The notes under the pieces: generated by a model | Database searches by the model: none | What the model saw: the letters and a program-made list of their open reading frames with translations, nothing else | Told to the model about the DNA's origin: nothing | Made by a program: the position numbers and the translations under genes | Shown: positions 26,382-33,662 of the stretch, piece after piece | Numbering within the stretch: position 1 is the stretch's first letter | Layout: every line of letters starts with the position of its first letter | NCBI RefSeq assembly: GCF_000807925.1 | Contig: NZ_JRVC01000028.1 | Span: 1-54,224 of the forward strand | Direction of reading: 5' to 3' | Origin: Novosphingobium subterraneum | Lineage (GTDB): Bacteria > Pseudomonadota > Alphaproteobacteria > Sphingomonadales > Sphingomonadaceae | DNA length: 54,224 nt

Positions 26382-26513
26382 TCAGTCGCGATCAAGGCCC
26401 GGCAGCTGCGCGAGCACACCGAACTCGATCCGGTCTCCCGGAGGGCCGAGCGTTTCGATGCTGGCGGTGCCCAAGTCTTCGACGTCCTCGACGAGATCGA
26501 ACGTGCGTTCCAT
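26382..26513 (-). CDS. Lasso peptide precursor (A peptide, subterisin-like)
   Basis: 43 residues starting MERTFDLVEDVEDLG. RBS AAGGAGA sits 6 bp before the ATG. The leader ends ...SIETL, with Thr at the penultimate position, the conserved recognition residue of lasso leaders. The core begins at Gly23, and GPPGDRIEFGVLAQLPG is followed by four more residues (LDRD). Glu30 (core position 8) is correctly placed for a Gly1-Glu8 macrolactam, and Asp at position 5 is too close. The core matches subterisin from Novosphingobium subterraneum as I remember it; that needs a lookup. Genes B and C follow immediately. Confidence 0.93.
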   Translation of the reverse strand: MERTFDLVEDVEDLGTASIETLGPPGDRIEFGVLAQLPGLDRD

Positions 26514-26598
26514 CGGTCTTCTCCTTTTCACCTCGCCGCGTGATTGCGGCAGGATCAGACTATGGACGGTGCCGGATGATCTGAAATTTATACGAATT
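26514..26598 (-). promoter_or_regulatory. Upstream region of the lasso precursor gene
   Basis: The 85 bp between gntR and gene A is AT-rich near its far end, with TATAAA (minus strand, around 26588-26578) flanked by GAATTC and AAATTTC. A separate promoter for A-B-C and a GntR operator could sit here. I see no confident -35 box. Confidence 0.35.
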
Positions 26599-27234
26599 CT
26601 ATATGCCGATTGTTGGCGCGGACGGACTCGCCGGACGATGCAGAGCGTGCAGGATCTCGGCAGAGCTGCGAATGCGCCGACGGTGGTAGGCGCCCAGCAA
26701 CCGTCGCAGCTGATCCTTGTCACCACTGTCCAGCGCGCATTCGATATCGCGCACTTCTGCGATGGAGCCTTCCAGCACGGCCGATTCAATCATGCGAACG
26801 GCGTGAAGGCGTGCGTTGAGGAGGGCCATGACCCGACCATGCTCCGAGTTGACCGAAGCGCGTGCCACTCCCTCGAATGCTTCAGCGACGCGTTCGGCAT
26901 AAGCCGTCCGACGCTCGGCAATCCGGTCCCAGTCCACGATCGTCCATGGCCGCCAGAGGCGGAGCGCAAGGCCCAGCACTTCGTTACTGAATGTGTACAT
27001 GTCCTTGAGCCTTGGCTCGTCCAGCGTCGGAAGAAAGAAGCCGCCGGCGCGATGGGTCACGACAAGCTGCTCGCCGCACAGCACATGCAGAGCCTCGCGC
27101 ACGGGCGTGACGCTTGCACAGAGCTGTTCGCCAATGACTGCGGGATCGAGCCTGTCACCCGGCATGAATGCGCGGGACAGGATCATGGCGCGCAAGGCGT
27201 CATAGATGCGTTCTGCTATGGGGCCGGCGCTCAT
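26599..27234 (-). CDS. GntR family transcriptional regulator (FCD type)
   Basis: 211 residues. The N-terminal winged helix (IAERIYDALRAMILSRAFMPGDRLD..IGEQLCASVTPVREALHVLCGEQLV) is diagnostic of GntR, and the C-terminal helical FCD-like domain (from about 75) should bind a small ligand. I chose the ATG at 27234 because it overlaps the phyH stop (ATGA); the longer reading frame upstream is antisense to no purpose. It sits between the phyH dioxygenase and the lasso precursor on the same strand, so it may control the lasso genes. Ligand unknown. Confidence 0.9.
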   Translation of the reverse strand: MSAGPIAERIYDALRAMILSRAFMPGDRLDPAVIGEQLCASVTPVREALHVLCGEQLVVTHRAGGFFLPTLDEPRLKDMYTFSNEVLGLALRLWRPWTIVDWDRIAERRTAYAERVAEAFEGVARASVNSEHGRVMALLNARLHAVRMIESAVLEGSIAEVRDIECALDSGDKDQLRRLLGAYHRRRIRSSAEILHALHRPASPSAPTIGI

Positions 27235-28094
27235 CCGCTCCTCCCATGCGCAAAGGCACGGGCCTGCTGCACCTGGTCTGGACGCAGGGCATCGATCGCT
27301 CCGAGGGGCTCGCCCTTGTAGTCTCCGAGCAGGATCGAGGGACATTGCCCTTCGAAGTTCCCGAGGTTCGGTCGGTGCTGCACGTAACCTGCAAGTGCCG
27401 CGAGCTCGGGGGGAAATGTCCCGGCAATGTCCGGGGGGTAGGCGAGCCACGGGTTCTCGTAGGGCTTGAGCCAGCCCAGCGAATAGCCGATCACGATGCC
27501 GCGCCGCTCTTGCGCACTCGCGTTGGCGCCCGCGCCATGCAGCGTCGAGCCGAGGAAAAGCAGGGCGGATCCCGGGACAAGCTCGGGCGCGATGAAATCG
27601 TCCTTGGCCACGGCCGTCAGGGCGTTGCTGCCATGGCTTTGCGGCCAGATCCGCGTACCTCCGTTCTTTTTCGAAAAGGGAGTGAGCGGCCACATGACGT
27701 TGACGAGGTACTCGCGTTTGCCGAAATCGGCCTGCCACATGTCCTGGTCGCGATGGGGCAACTGCGCGGGGGCGCCGGGATGGACCGCGATGGCCTGGGT
27801 CGTGTTGAGCTGGACGCGCTCGCACCAGGACCCAAGAATCCGCCTTACGACATCCTGAATGACCGGATGCAGGACCAGGCACTGCGTGGCAGCGGACCGT
27901 CGAAGAAGCCTGCCGAACCGCTTGGTGCGTTCCCCGTAGAACATCCCAGTTCCGTATGGCGTCAATGCAAAGTCGTCCTGGAGATCTTCATGGAGCTGCT
28001 CGATCACGGAAACGGGCAGGGCTTCATGCAGGATCGCGTAGCCATCAGTCTGCAACTGACGGACGGCCATGCCGATCTGGTCTGCCGGTTCCAT
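27231..28094 (-). CDS. Phytanoyl-CoA dioxygenase (PhyH) family protein
   Basis: 287 residues. Fe(II)/2-oxoglutarate dioxygenase fold: HxD iron ligands at His114-Asp116 (LPHRDQDMW), distal His186 (STLHGAGANAS) and a 2-oxoglutarate-binding Arg shortly after (QERRGI). The ATG overlaps the last base of the luxI stop (TGATG) and its own stop overlaps gntR, so the three are translationally coupled. Association of phyH-type genes with luxI is known to me from Novosphingobium genomes, function unresolved. It might modify the acyl-homoserine lactone precursor, or hydroxylate the peptide; neither is shown. Confidence 0.9.
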   Translation of the reverse strand: MEPADQIGMAVRQLQTDGYAILHEALPVSVIEQLHEDLQDDFALTPYGTGMFYGERTKRFGRLLRRSAATQCLVLHPVIQDVVRRILGSWCERVQLNTTQAIAVHPGAPAQLPHRDQDMWQADFGKREYLVNVMWPLTPFSKKNGGTRIWPQSHGSNALTAVAKDDFIAPELVPGSALLFLGSTLHGAGANASAQERRGIVIGYSLGWLKPYENPWLAYPPDIAGTFPPELAALAGYVQHRPNLGNFEGQCPSILLGDYKGEPLGAIDALRPDQVQQARAFAHGRSG

Positions 28095-28735
28095 CAGTGC
28101 CACTCCTTGTGCCCGGCGGGCAGGGAGCCGGGTTTGGCCTTGGCACGATTGTCGCCGTGGCCGCAATGGATCCCGGCCGCTTCGAGCAGCTGCGGTGTGT
28201 CGGCAGTTATGCCAATTTCAAGGCCGACCAGCTCCTGGCCTCCTGTCCGGATGGGCGCTCCCAGGGCCCGGCAGCTCCAGCCGAACCGTTCGATCTGCCT
28301 GAACCAGCCAAGGCCTGCGACTGCGCAGTACCGTGAAATCCCGGCCTCGATTGCAAAGGTGGCAAGCGCGTGGACAAGCGAGTTGCGAACGTCCCGCCGT
28401 TCGCGGGCATTCAGCGACCGGTCGAGGCAGAAACGGGTGATTTCGAAGGTATCGGGTGCGCAAGGTACGGGCCCGGCACAGAGCATCGGGAAAAGGCCCG
28501 ACAGGATTCCTTGCCGTGTAGTCGGCAGGAGCCTGGCAGACGCGAGATGATCGCCGTTGTCACTGAGGATCAGGTAGCGTGCGTGCTCATCATCGAACTG
28601 GTCCATTTCGTATTGCCCAGCAAGGACCGGAAGGTCCCACCCAAGCAGATCGATGAAGACTGCCTTTCGTGCGGCAAACATAGCGCGCAGCAGCGCAGCG
28701 TCCGGCTCTGTGCCGGGCGTGGTGACTTTCAACAT
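28094..28735 (-). CDS. Acyl-homoserine-lactone synthase (LuxI family)
   Basis: 213 residues. The invariant LuxI residues are present: Arg and Phe/Trp in ARKAVFIDLLGWDLP, the acidic patch YEMDQFDDEHARYLI, SARLLPT and FEITRFCLD. It makes the quorum signal from S-adenosylmethionine and acyl carrier protein or acyl-CoA; the chain cannot be read from sequence. The ATG has GAGGA upstream (minus strand). It lies 59 bp after luxR and is coupled to phyH. Confidence 0.94.
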   Translation of the reverse strand: MLKVTTPGTEPDAALLRAMFAARKAVFIDLLGWDLPVLAGQYEMDQFDDEHARYLILSDNGDHLASARLLPTTRQGILSGLFPMLCAGPVPCAPDTFEITRFCLDRSLNARERRDVRNSLVHALATFAIEAGISRYCAVAGLGWFRQIERFGWSCRALGAPIRTGGQELVGLEIGITADTPQLLEAAGIHCGHGDNRAKAKPGSLPAGHKEWH

Positions 28736-28794
28736 GACGGATTGCTCCTCAACCGAACTGGTCAGCCAAGGATCAGGCGACGGTGACGTCCTCG

Positions 28795-29565
28795 CTACCC
28801 CCAGAAATGGGGGTATCTCCAGGGCCGGACATCCCCGAACGTGAGCGTTCCGTCATACAGGGTCAGGGTGATCAGCAATTGTCTCTTGTATATCCCGTAG
28901 CGCTGACACGCCGTGCGAACATGCTCGGTCACGGTTTCGCGCGATATGCCCAGAATTGTCGAGATTTCCGGATCAGTCTTGCCCTGGGCCATGAGAAGCA
29001 CGCAGTCGCGCTGGCGATCGGTCAGAACCGGTTTGCGCAAGGCAAGGCTATGACCTCTCTTCAGCCAGAGACGCCGCGCGGTTTCGAAGGCGAATGTCCC
29101 AGCGCAATGGGCGATGAGCGAAATCGGGGCACCTTCTCGCGGATTGCGGCATGCAAACGAGCAGGATCCGCGCGCTTCGCCCGGCACATGCGCTGGTACT
29201 GTAAAGCCACTACGCAAGCCCTGCTCTTCACCAAGAGCAAGCATTCTGTGGTCTTGGGCCGTGAGCGGAATGAGGCGACCGATGTCAGACCAGGAGAAGC
29301 CCTTGGCCGTTACGTGGCTGGCCCGATGCACCGGATCAACCATGCCCAGCGCATGGGAGTCGTAACTTTCTGCCCAGCTCTGCGGGTAATTGTGCAGCCT
29401 GATCGCTCCATCATCCTTGCTCGCAAGCTGACAATGATGGGTGAGAGCATAGTAGTCGAAGCCAAGTCTGTTGGTTATTTCGCCGAGCAGTTCGTCGAGT
29501 TCGATAATCGAACCCACCCGGTCAGACATCTCTTCCAGAAGTTCCCCAAGCGCCCGAGCCGCCAT
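28795..29565 (-). CDS. LuxR family quorum-sensing regulator
   Basis: 256 residues. The N-terminal autoinducer-binding domain (about 1-165) contains FDYYALTHH, NYPQSWAESYDSH and DPVHRASHV. The C-terminal LuxR helix-turn-helix is LTDRQRDCVLLMAQGKTDPEISTILGISRETVTEHVRTACQRYG. It is directly upstream of luxI on the same strand. The start at 29565 has only a weak RBS, and a GTG upstream is possible. Confidence 0.92.
   Translation of the reverse strand: MAARALGELLEEMSDRVGSIIELDELLGEITNRLGFDYYALTHHCQLASKDDGAIRLHNYPQSWAESYDSHALGMVDPVHRASHVTAKGFSWSDIGRLIPLTAQDHRMLALGEEQGLRSGFTVPAHVPGEARGSCSFACRNPREGAPISLIAHCAGTFAFETARRLWLKRGHSLALRKPVLTDRQRDCVLLMAQGKTDPEISTILGISRETVTEHVRTACQRYGIYKRQLLITLTLYDGTLTFGDVRPWRYPHFWG
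28797..28816 (-). other. Hairpin at the luxR 3' end
   Basis: A perfect ACCCCC/GGGGGT stem with a six-base loop lies across the last codons and stop of luxR, 60 bp before luxI. There is no T-run. It could act as an mRNA stability or partial-attenuation element between luxR and luxI. Confidence 0.4.
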
Positions 29566-29960
29566 GAGGTACCATTGCGCCCACCGGCAGTTTTACTTGC
29601 CGGACTCCAGCAGGGCGCCCTTTCTCCTGCCTGTGGACCGCGATCCAACTTCTCAAGATCGGAGGCGATCCGGTTGAAACTGTCCAACCTGTATCATGGT
29701 TCAGTCCCGCTTCAATACCGTGAACTGCCAAATTCGATCAATATGTCAGAAGATTATTTGCCTTGCAGGAAGGTGCGCTGCTTCGATTGCAGACAATACA
29801 CAAGCTCGGCTAGCAGCGAGACAGGCACATGAGCGCTCGTCCGGTTTGCACTCGACCTCGCCGGATTCACGGGTTTCGCAAGCCAGCTCGGCAAAGTGCC
29901 GTAGCTTTACGGCGCTACGCCCAGGCCGAATTGGGCGATCACACATGCCGCTGGACCAGC
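29566..29960. other. 395-bp divergent intergenic region
   Basis: Separates luxR from the rightward gene at 29961. It must hold the luxR promoter. I looked for a lux-box-like ~20-bp dyad and found none that I trust. No gene is evident. Confidence 0.5.
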
Positions 29961-30836
29961 ATGGCAACAGCGCTCGCGGCATTTGCCGAGTTCGACGGGC
30001 GCGTTCAATCGGAACGCCACATACTTCCCTTGCACTGGTATGTGGCGTGCCGGCTTGTCGTGGAAGGTGGCTTCGATCCTGATGATATCATTCCGCGGCC
30101 ACCATTTCGTGTGGAGCGTCGTAAACGCAAGCCGCCACTGCTCTACTTCGATCCGACCCTTGGCGGATGTGGGGAAGGGACTGTTCTCGGAGGGATCAGA
30201 GCCAAGCATGTCGACGTTCTGGTTTCGCTTGCCCGGATCGGGCCTGTGCTTTCGGTGTCGTGCAAGGGCGTCACCGGGGCCTTTCGCAATCTCGGCAACC
30301 GCCTCGAGGAAATTGTCGGCGAATGCACTAATCTCCACATGGTGCATCCGGCACTGGTTATCGGACATCTGGTGCTGTTGCGCGGCAACCGAGCTACGGA
30401 CCAGAACTCGGCAGCACACAACAGTGCCGCACCGGACTGGCGGCGAGGTGGCGGCAATGCCGCTTTAGCGCAGGATGGGGCGCCGGTGTCGCCAGTGCGG
30501 CGGTTTCATGATGCCCTGCAGGTTTTGGGGCGGCGCCGTGACCTCATGGATCAAGCCGGACAATGCGAGGCGGCGGCACTTGCCATGGTTGCCATGGAAG
30601 AGGAATGCCGGACAAGATTGGTACCGGGCTTTCCAAGCGATGAGAGCGGGCTGCACTTCGACACATTCTTTGCCGCGCTATACGCCCGATATGACGAAAG
30701 GTTTGTTATCCGTTGCCCGGTGATGGCCGCGATAACCCGACGTCATTGCTGGGATCGATCATCTCCGGGGCTCCGTCTGTTCGGCTTGGATTACCAGCCG
30801 AGAGTAGCGCTGCTACCGACGAGTGACTTATCTTAG
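29961..30836 (+). CDS. Hypothetical protein, possible nuclease-like core
   Basis: 291 residues from an ATG at 29961 (MATALAAFAEFDGRVQSERH); a longer frame upstream is less gene-like. I recognise no family. A segment reading HVDVLVSLARIGPVLSVSCKG has the spacing of a PD-(D/E)XK nuclease core (Asp, then a strand with S-x-K), followed by LEEIVGECTNLHMVHPALVIGHLVLLRG. That would fit a restriction-like nuclease, but this is weak. It sits just upstream of the MNT-HEPN gene. Confidence 0.6.
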   Translation: MATALAAFAEFDGRVQSERHILPLHWYVACRLVVEGGFDPDDIIPRPPFRVERRKRKPPLLYFDPTLGGCGEGTVLGGIRAKHVDVLVSLARIGPVLSVSCKGVTGAFRNLGNRLEEIVGECTNLHMVHPALVIGHLVLLRGNRATDQNSAAHNSAAPDWRRGGGNAALAQDGAPVSPVRRFHDALQVLGRRRDLMDQAGQCEAAALAMVAMEEECRTRLVPGFPSDESGLHFDTFFAALYARYDERFVIRCPVMAAITRRHCWDRSSPGLRLFGLDYQPRVALLPTSDLS

Positions 30837-30900
30837 CCTTCCTGATGCCTTGTTCATTTTGCCCTTGGCACGAGAAGCAAAACCGTCGAATCTGCATTCC

Positions 30901-31812
30901 ATGAACTCCGGCCTCGATCACCTGCCCGAAGGCAAGCGGCGCGAACTTGCACATGTGGTCGAGACCGTGCGCACGGGCTTTGCCGAAGCAATTTCCACGC
31001 GTACGCAGCCACGCTTCCGCGCAGGCAAGTTGCTCAAGATAGTCCTGTTCGGCTCCTATGCCCGTGGTGATTGGGTCGAGGACCCGGTGGGACGCTATTT
31101 CTCCGACTACGATCTTCTCGTCGTGGTGAACCACGACGATCTCACGGATATTGCCGAATTCTGGGAGGCGACCGAGAACAGGCTGCTTGCCGATCTTTCC
31201 GCTGGGACCGTCCTGCGTACACCGGTCAGCCTGATCTACCACAGCCTTGAAGACGTGAACGACAAGCTGCGGCTCGGTCGCTACTTCTTCATGGACATTC
31301 TCAAGGATGGCATTGTCCTGTTCGAAGAGCCCGGCTTTCACTTCGTCGAGCCGATGCCGTTGTCGCCCGAGCAAGCTCTCAAGGAAACACGAGACTACTT
31401 CGATGACTGGTTCAGCAGCGCGTCGAACTTCAAAGATCTAGCCGCAAATGCTCAGGCCAGTGGCATGCCGAAGGAAGCTGCGTTCCTTTTCCATCAGGCG
31501 GTCGAGAGACTTTACCATTGCCTTTTCCTCACCCGGACGCTCTGGAGTCCGAAATCCCACAATCTTAATCGTCTGCGCGACATGGCCGAGGAACTTGAGC
31601 CCTCGCTAAAGGACGTCTGGCCGCGTACCGGGCGCTTCGAAAAGCGCTGCTACGCCCTCCTGCGAGATGCTTACGTCAAAGCCCGCTATTCACCTTCATA
31701 CCGGATCTCCGCCGACGAACTCACATGGATCGCCGGGCGTGTGAAAGAGCTGCAGATTTTGGTGAAGAGCACGTGCGAAGCGCGCATCGATGACCTCGCT
31801 AAAGCCGCCTGA
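30901..31812 (+). CDS. Fused MNT nucleotidyltransferase-HEPN protein
   Basis: 303 residues. The N-terminal MNT-type nucleotidyltransferase has LKIVLFGSYARGDWVEDP and the DxD in SDYDLLVVV (about residues 43-80). The C-terminal HEPN domain has AAFLFHQAVERLYHCLFL, SPKSHNLNRLRDMAEELEPSLKD and an Arg-rich end (RDAYVKARYSPSYRIS). In most genomes MNT and HEPN are separate antitoxin and toxin genes; here they are one chain. The start at 30901 removes a non-conserved leader; a GTG at 30823 is the alternative. Possible defence or stress function. Confidence 0.88.
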   Translation: MNSGLDHLPEGKRRELAHVVETVRTGFAEAISTRTQPRFRAGKLLKIVLFGSYARGDWVEDPVGRYFSDYDLLVVVNHDDLTDIAEFWEATENRLLADLSAGTVLRTPVSLIYHSLEDVNDKLRLGRYFFMDILKDGIVLFEEPGFHFVEPMPLSPEQALKETRDYFDDWFSSASNFKDLAANAQASGMPKEAAFLFHQAVERLYHCLFLTRTLWSPKSHNLNRLRDMAEELEPSLKDVWPRTGRFEKRCYALLRDAYVKARYSPSYRISADELTWIAGRVKELQILVKSTCEARIDDLAKAA

Positions 31813-31908
31813 CGCCAGTTGACCGTTCCGCCGAAAGAGTACCGGCGCTGCGATCTCATCACCTAAGCTTCCGCTTCCAGTTCTGTCGCGCAAGAGGCTT
31901 CGTGGAAG

Positions 31909-32565
31909 CTAGAACTTCCAACTTTGCAGTACATTGCGAACATACTCCGGCGTCTCGCCATTGCGGGGAATGCCGCCTGCGCGCTCCACCGCCCTTGGGC
32001 CGGCATTGTAAGCGGCCACCGCGAGGTGAACCACGCCGAACCTGTCGAGCATCTGCCGCAGATACCGCGCAGCACCGAAGATGTTGGCCATTGGATCGAA
32101 GCGGTTGAAGACCCCAAGCTGCTTTGCCGTAGCGGGCATCAGCTGCCCAAGGCCCGCAGCACCCGCTGGACTGACAGCCAAAGGGTTGTACCGAGATTCT
32201 GTCCATACGAGCGCATCAAGCAGGCCCGCGGGCAATGAGTACTTCGCCTCTGCGGCATAGATGTGAGGCAAGTAGGTTGCTCGCCGAAACCCGGATGGGG
32301 CCGGCTTGGCATTGGGTTCGTATCTGTATGGCAGGTTGACCCGGCCATCGTCCGCCACTGACAGGCGCGGTGCTGGGGCGGTCTGCGAGGAACGCCAGAG
32401 CCCATGCTCGACCAGTTGAAAGCCGTTTGATGCTTCCGCAATCCGAATGCCTTCGGAGTGGGTGGCCGCAGCGCCGTTCGTGGCTGGCGCTGCTATGTCC
32501 TGAGCACTGGCCGGGATAGCAGAAGTGATCGCAATGCCCGCGATCAAGAGAGTTCTGATTGTCAT
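31909..32565 (-). CDS. Lytic transglycosylase (SLT domain, VirB1-like)
   Basis: 218 residues. Signal peptide MTIRTLLIAGIAITSAIPASAQ, then a linker and a C-terminal SLT domain. The catalytic Glu lies in LDALVWTESRYNPLAVSPAGAAGLGQLMPATA, and the conserved AAYNAGPRAVERAGGIP follows. It cleaves peptidoglycan. Small SLT enzymes in mobile elements usually open the wall for conjugative type IV secretion. The start at 32565 gives the signal peptide. Confidence 0.92.
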   Translation of the reverse strand: MTIRTLLIAGIAITSAIPASAQDIAAPATNGAAATHSEGIRIAEASNGFQLVEHGLWRSSQTAPAPRLSVADDGRVNLPYRYEPNAKPAPSGFRRATYLPHIYAAEAKYSLPAGLLDALVWTESRYNPLAVSPAGAAGLGQLMPATAKQLGVFNRFDPMANIFGAARYLRQMLDRFGVVHLAVAAYNAGPRAVERAGGIPRNGETPEYVRNVLQSWKF

Positions 32566-32690
32566 TTCTCGATCCTTGTCTAGCCGAATCGAGTGAGAAC
32601 ATATAAAGAACAAGCGATGTAGGAAAATTGGATTGACGCGAGGGCAGAGCGGAGGCTGCGCGGGGAGGGCACCTCAACCGGAGAAGGTCG

Positions 32691-33587
32691 ATGCCCCCGT
32701 TAGACAAAGTTCATCAACTCAAACGCCGCGCCCGCACGATCGTCGAAAGCCTTCAGGGTACATGGAGTCGGGGCAAAGGCATGTGCTGCTGCCCCGCACA
32801 CGACGACCGAATTCCGTCGCTGAGCGTGACACTGGGTCGCAAAGCGATCCTGTTTCATTGCTTCGCGGGATGCTCGAACGAGGAGGTCATAGCAGCACTT
32901 GACCGCCAGGGTGTTCGCAGCCGTGATCTGTTCGATGGCTCTAGTGCCGTGGCCGCTGATCGACTGGAAAAAAGGACCTTCAATTCCAACGCGCGGCGTT
33001 TGTGGCACTCGGCGACGGCGATCTCCGACAGCCCTGCCGAAGGATACCTCGCGCTGCGCGGGATCCTGCGTGCCTCTGATCAGCTCCGTTATCTCGAGCG
33101 TACGCCGCTCGGACCACGTGGTGCAGTCCAGTTCCTCCCTGCAATGTTGGCGGCCGTCACGACTGACATGGGCATAATCGCGATTCACAGGACATTTCTC
33201 GACGCGCCGAGCGCAAAGCTCGCCGCTTTCGATCGGCCGAAGCGTGCATTGGGAAGCCTCGGCTGCGGTGCAGTCAGACTTGCCCGGCCGGCCGCAGGCC
33301 GGTTGGGCCTTGCCGAAGGTATCGAAAGCGCCCTTTCGGCCATGCAGATGTTTGGCGTCCCTTGCTGGGCAACGCTTGGTAACGAGCGGTTCGGCCTCGT
33401 CGCGATTCCAGAGAGTGTGCGCGAACTCCACTTGTTCATCGACAATGATCCCGCAGGCGAACTCGCAGATCAGCGTGCGCGAAAGGCTTATTCTGCATCG
33501 GGCCGTGTGATCCGCTCGCGAGCGCCAGCATCGACCGGTTTCGACTGGAACGATGAACTCAAGGCGAGGCTCGCTCGGAAAACCTGA
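32691..33587 (+). CDS. CHC2/TOPRIM primase-like protein (DUF7146-type)
   Basis: 298 residues. An N-terminal zinc-finger region contains CCCPAHDDRIPSLSVTLG and HCFAGCSNEEVIAAL. A middle domain (EGYLALRGI to FDRPKRALGSLG) follows, then a TOPRIM domain (LGLAEGIESALSA, WATLGNERFG, LHLFIDNDPAGE with the acidic DxD). Such proteins are common on conjugative elements of sphingomonads and probably prime or recombine incoming single-stranded DNA. Upstream GGAGAAGG supports the ATG at 32691. It is 75 bp from the strawberry notch gene. Confidence 0.85.
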   Translation: MPPLDKVHQLKRRARTIVESLQGTWSRGKGMCCCPAHDDRIPSLSVTLGRKAILFHCFAGCSNEEVIAALDRQGVRSRDLFDGSSAVAADRLEKRTFNSNARRLWHSATAISDSPAEGYLALRGILRASDQLRYLERTPLGPRGAVQFLPAMLAAVTTDMGIIAIHRTFLDAPSAKLAAFDRPKRALGSLGCGAVRLARPAAGRLGLAEGIESALSAMQMFGVPCWATLGNERFGLVAIPESVRELHLFIDNDPAGELADQRARKAYSASGRVIRSRAPASTGFDWNDELKARLARKT

Positions 33588-33597
33588 TCAGCGAGCC

Positions 33598-33626
33598 AGA
33601 GGGGAGGGGGCCTTCGGCTGATTGAG
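33598..33626 (+). repeat. Leader element, copy 1
   Basis: A 29-bp sequence (AGAGGGGAGGGGGCCTTC, then GGCTGATTGAG) 37 bp upstream of the strawberry notch gene. It matches the sequence at 51298-51326 at 24 of 29 positions, with no gap. Both copies lie upstream of the start of a large island gene. Confidence 0.6.
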
Positions 33627-33662
33627 GCCTGCGAGACGCAGGACCTCGTCAGGAGGTTTCCC

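Noticed and set aside
27168..28550. 460-codon plus-strand frame over phyH and luxI
   Set aside because: It opposes three clear genes whose start-stop overlaps support the minus strand.
28736..28794. Lux-box search between luxR and luxI
   Set aside because: No 18-20 bp dyad of the expected type that I can defend.
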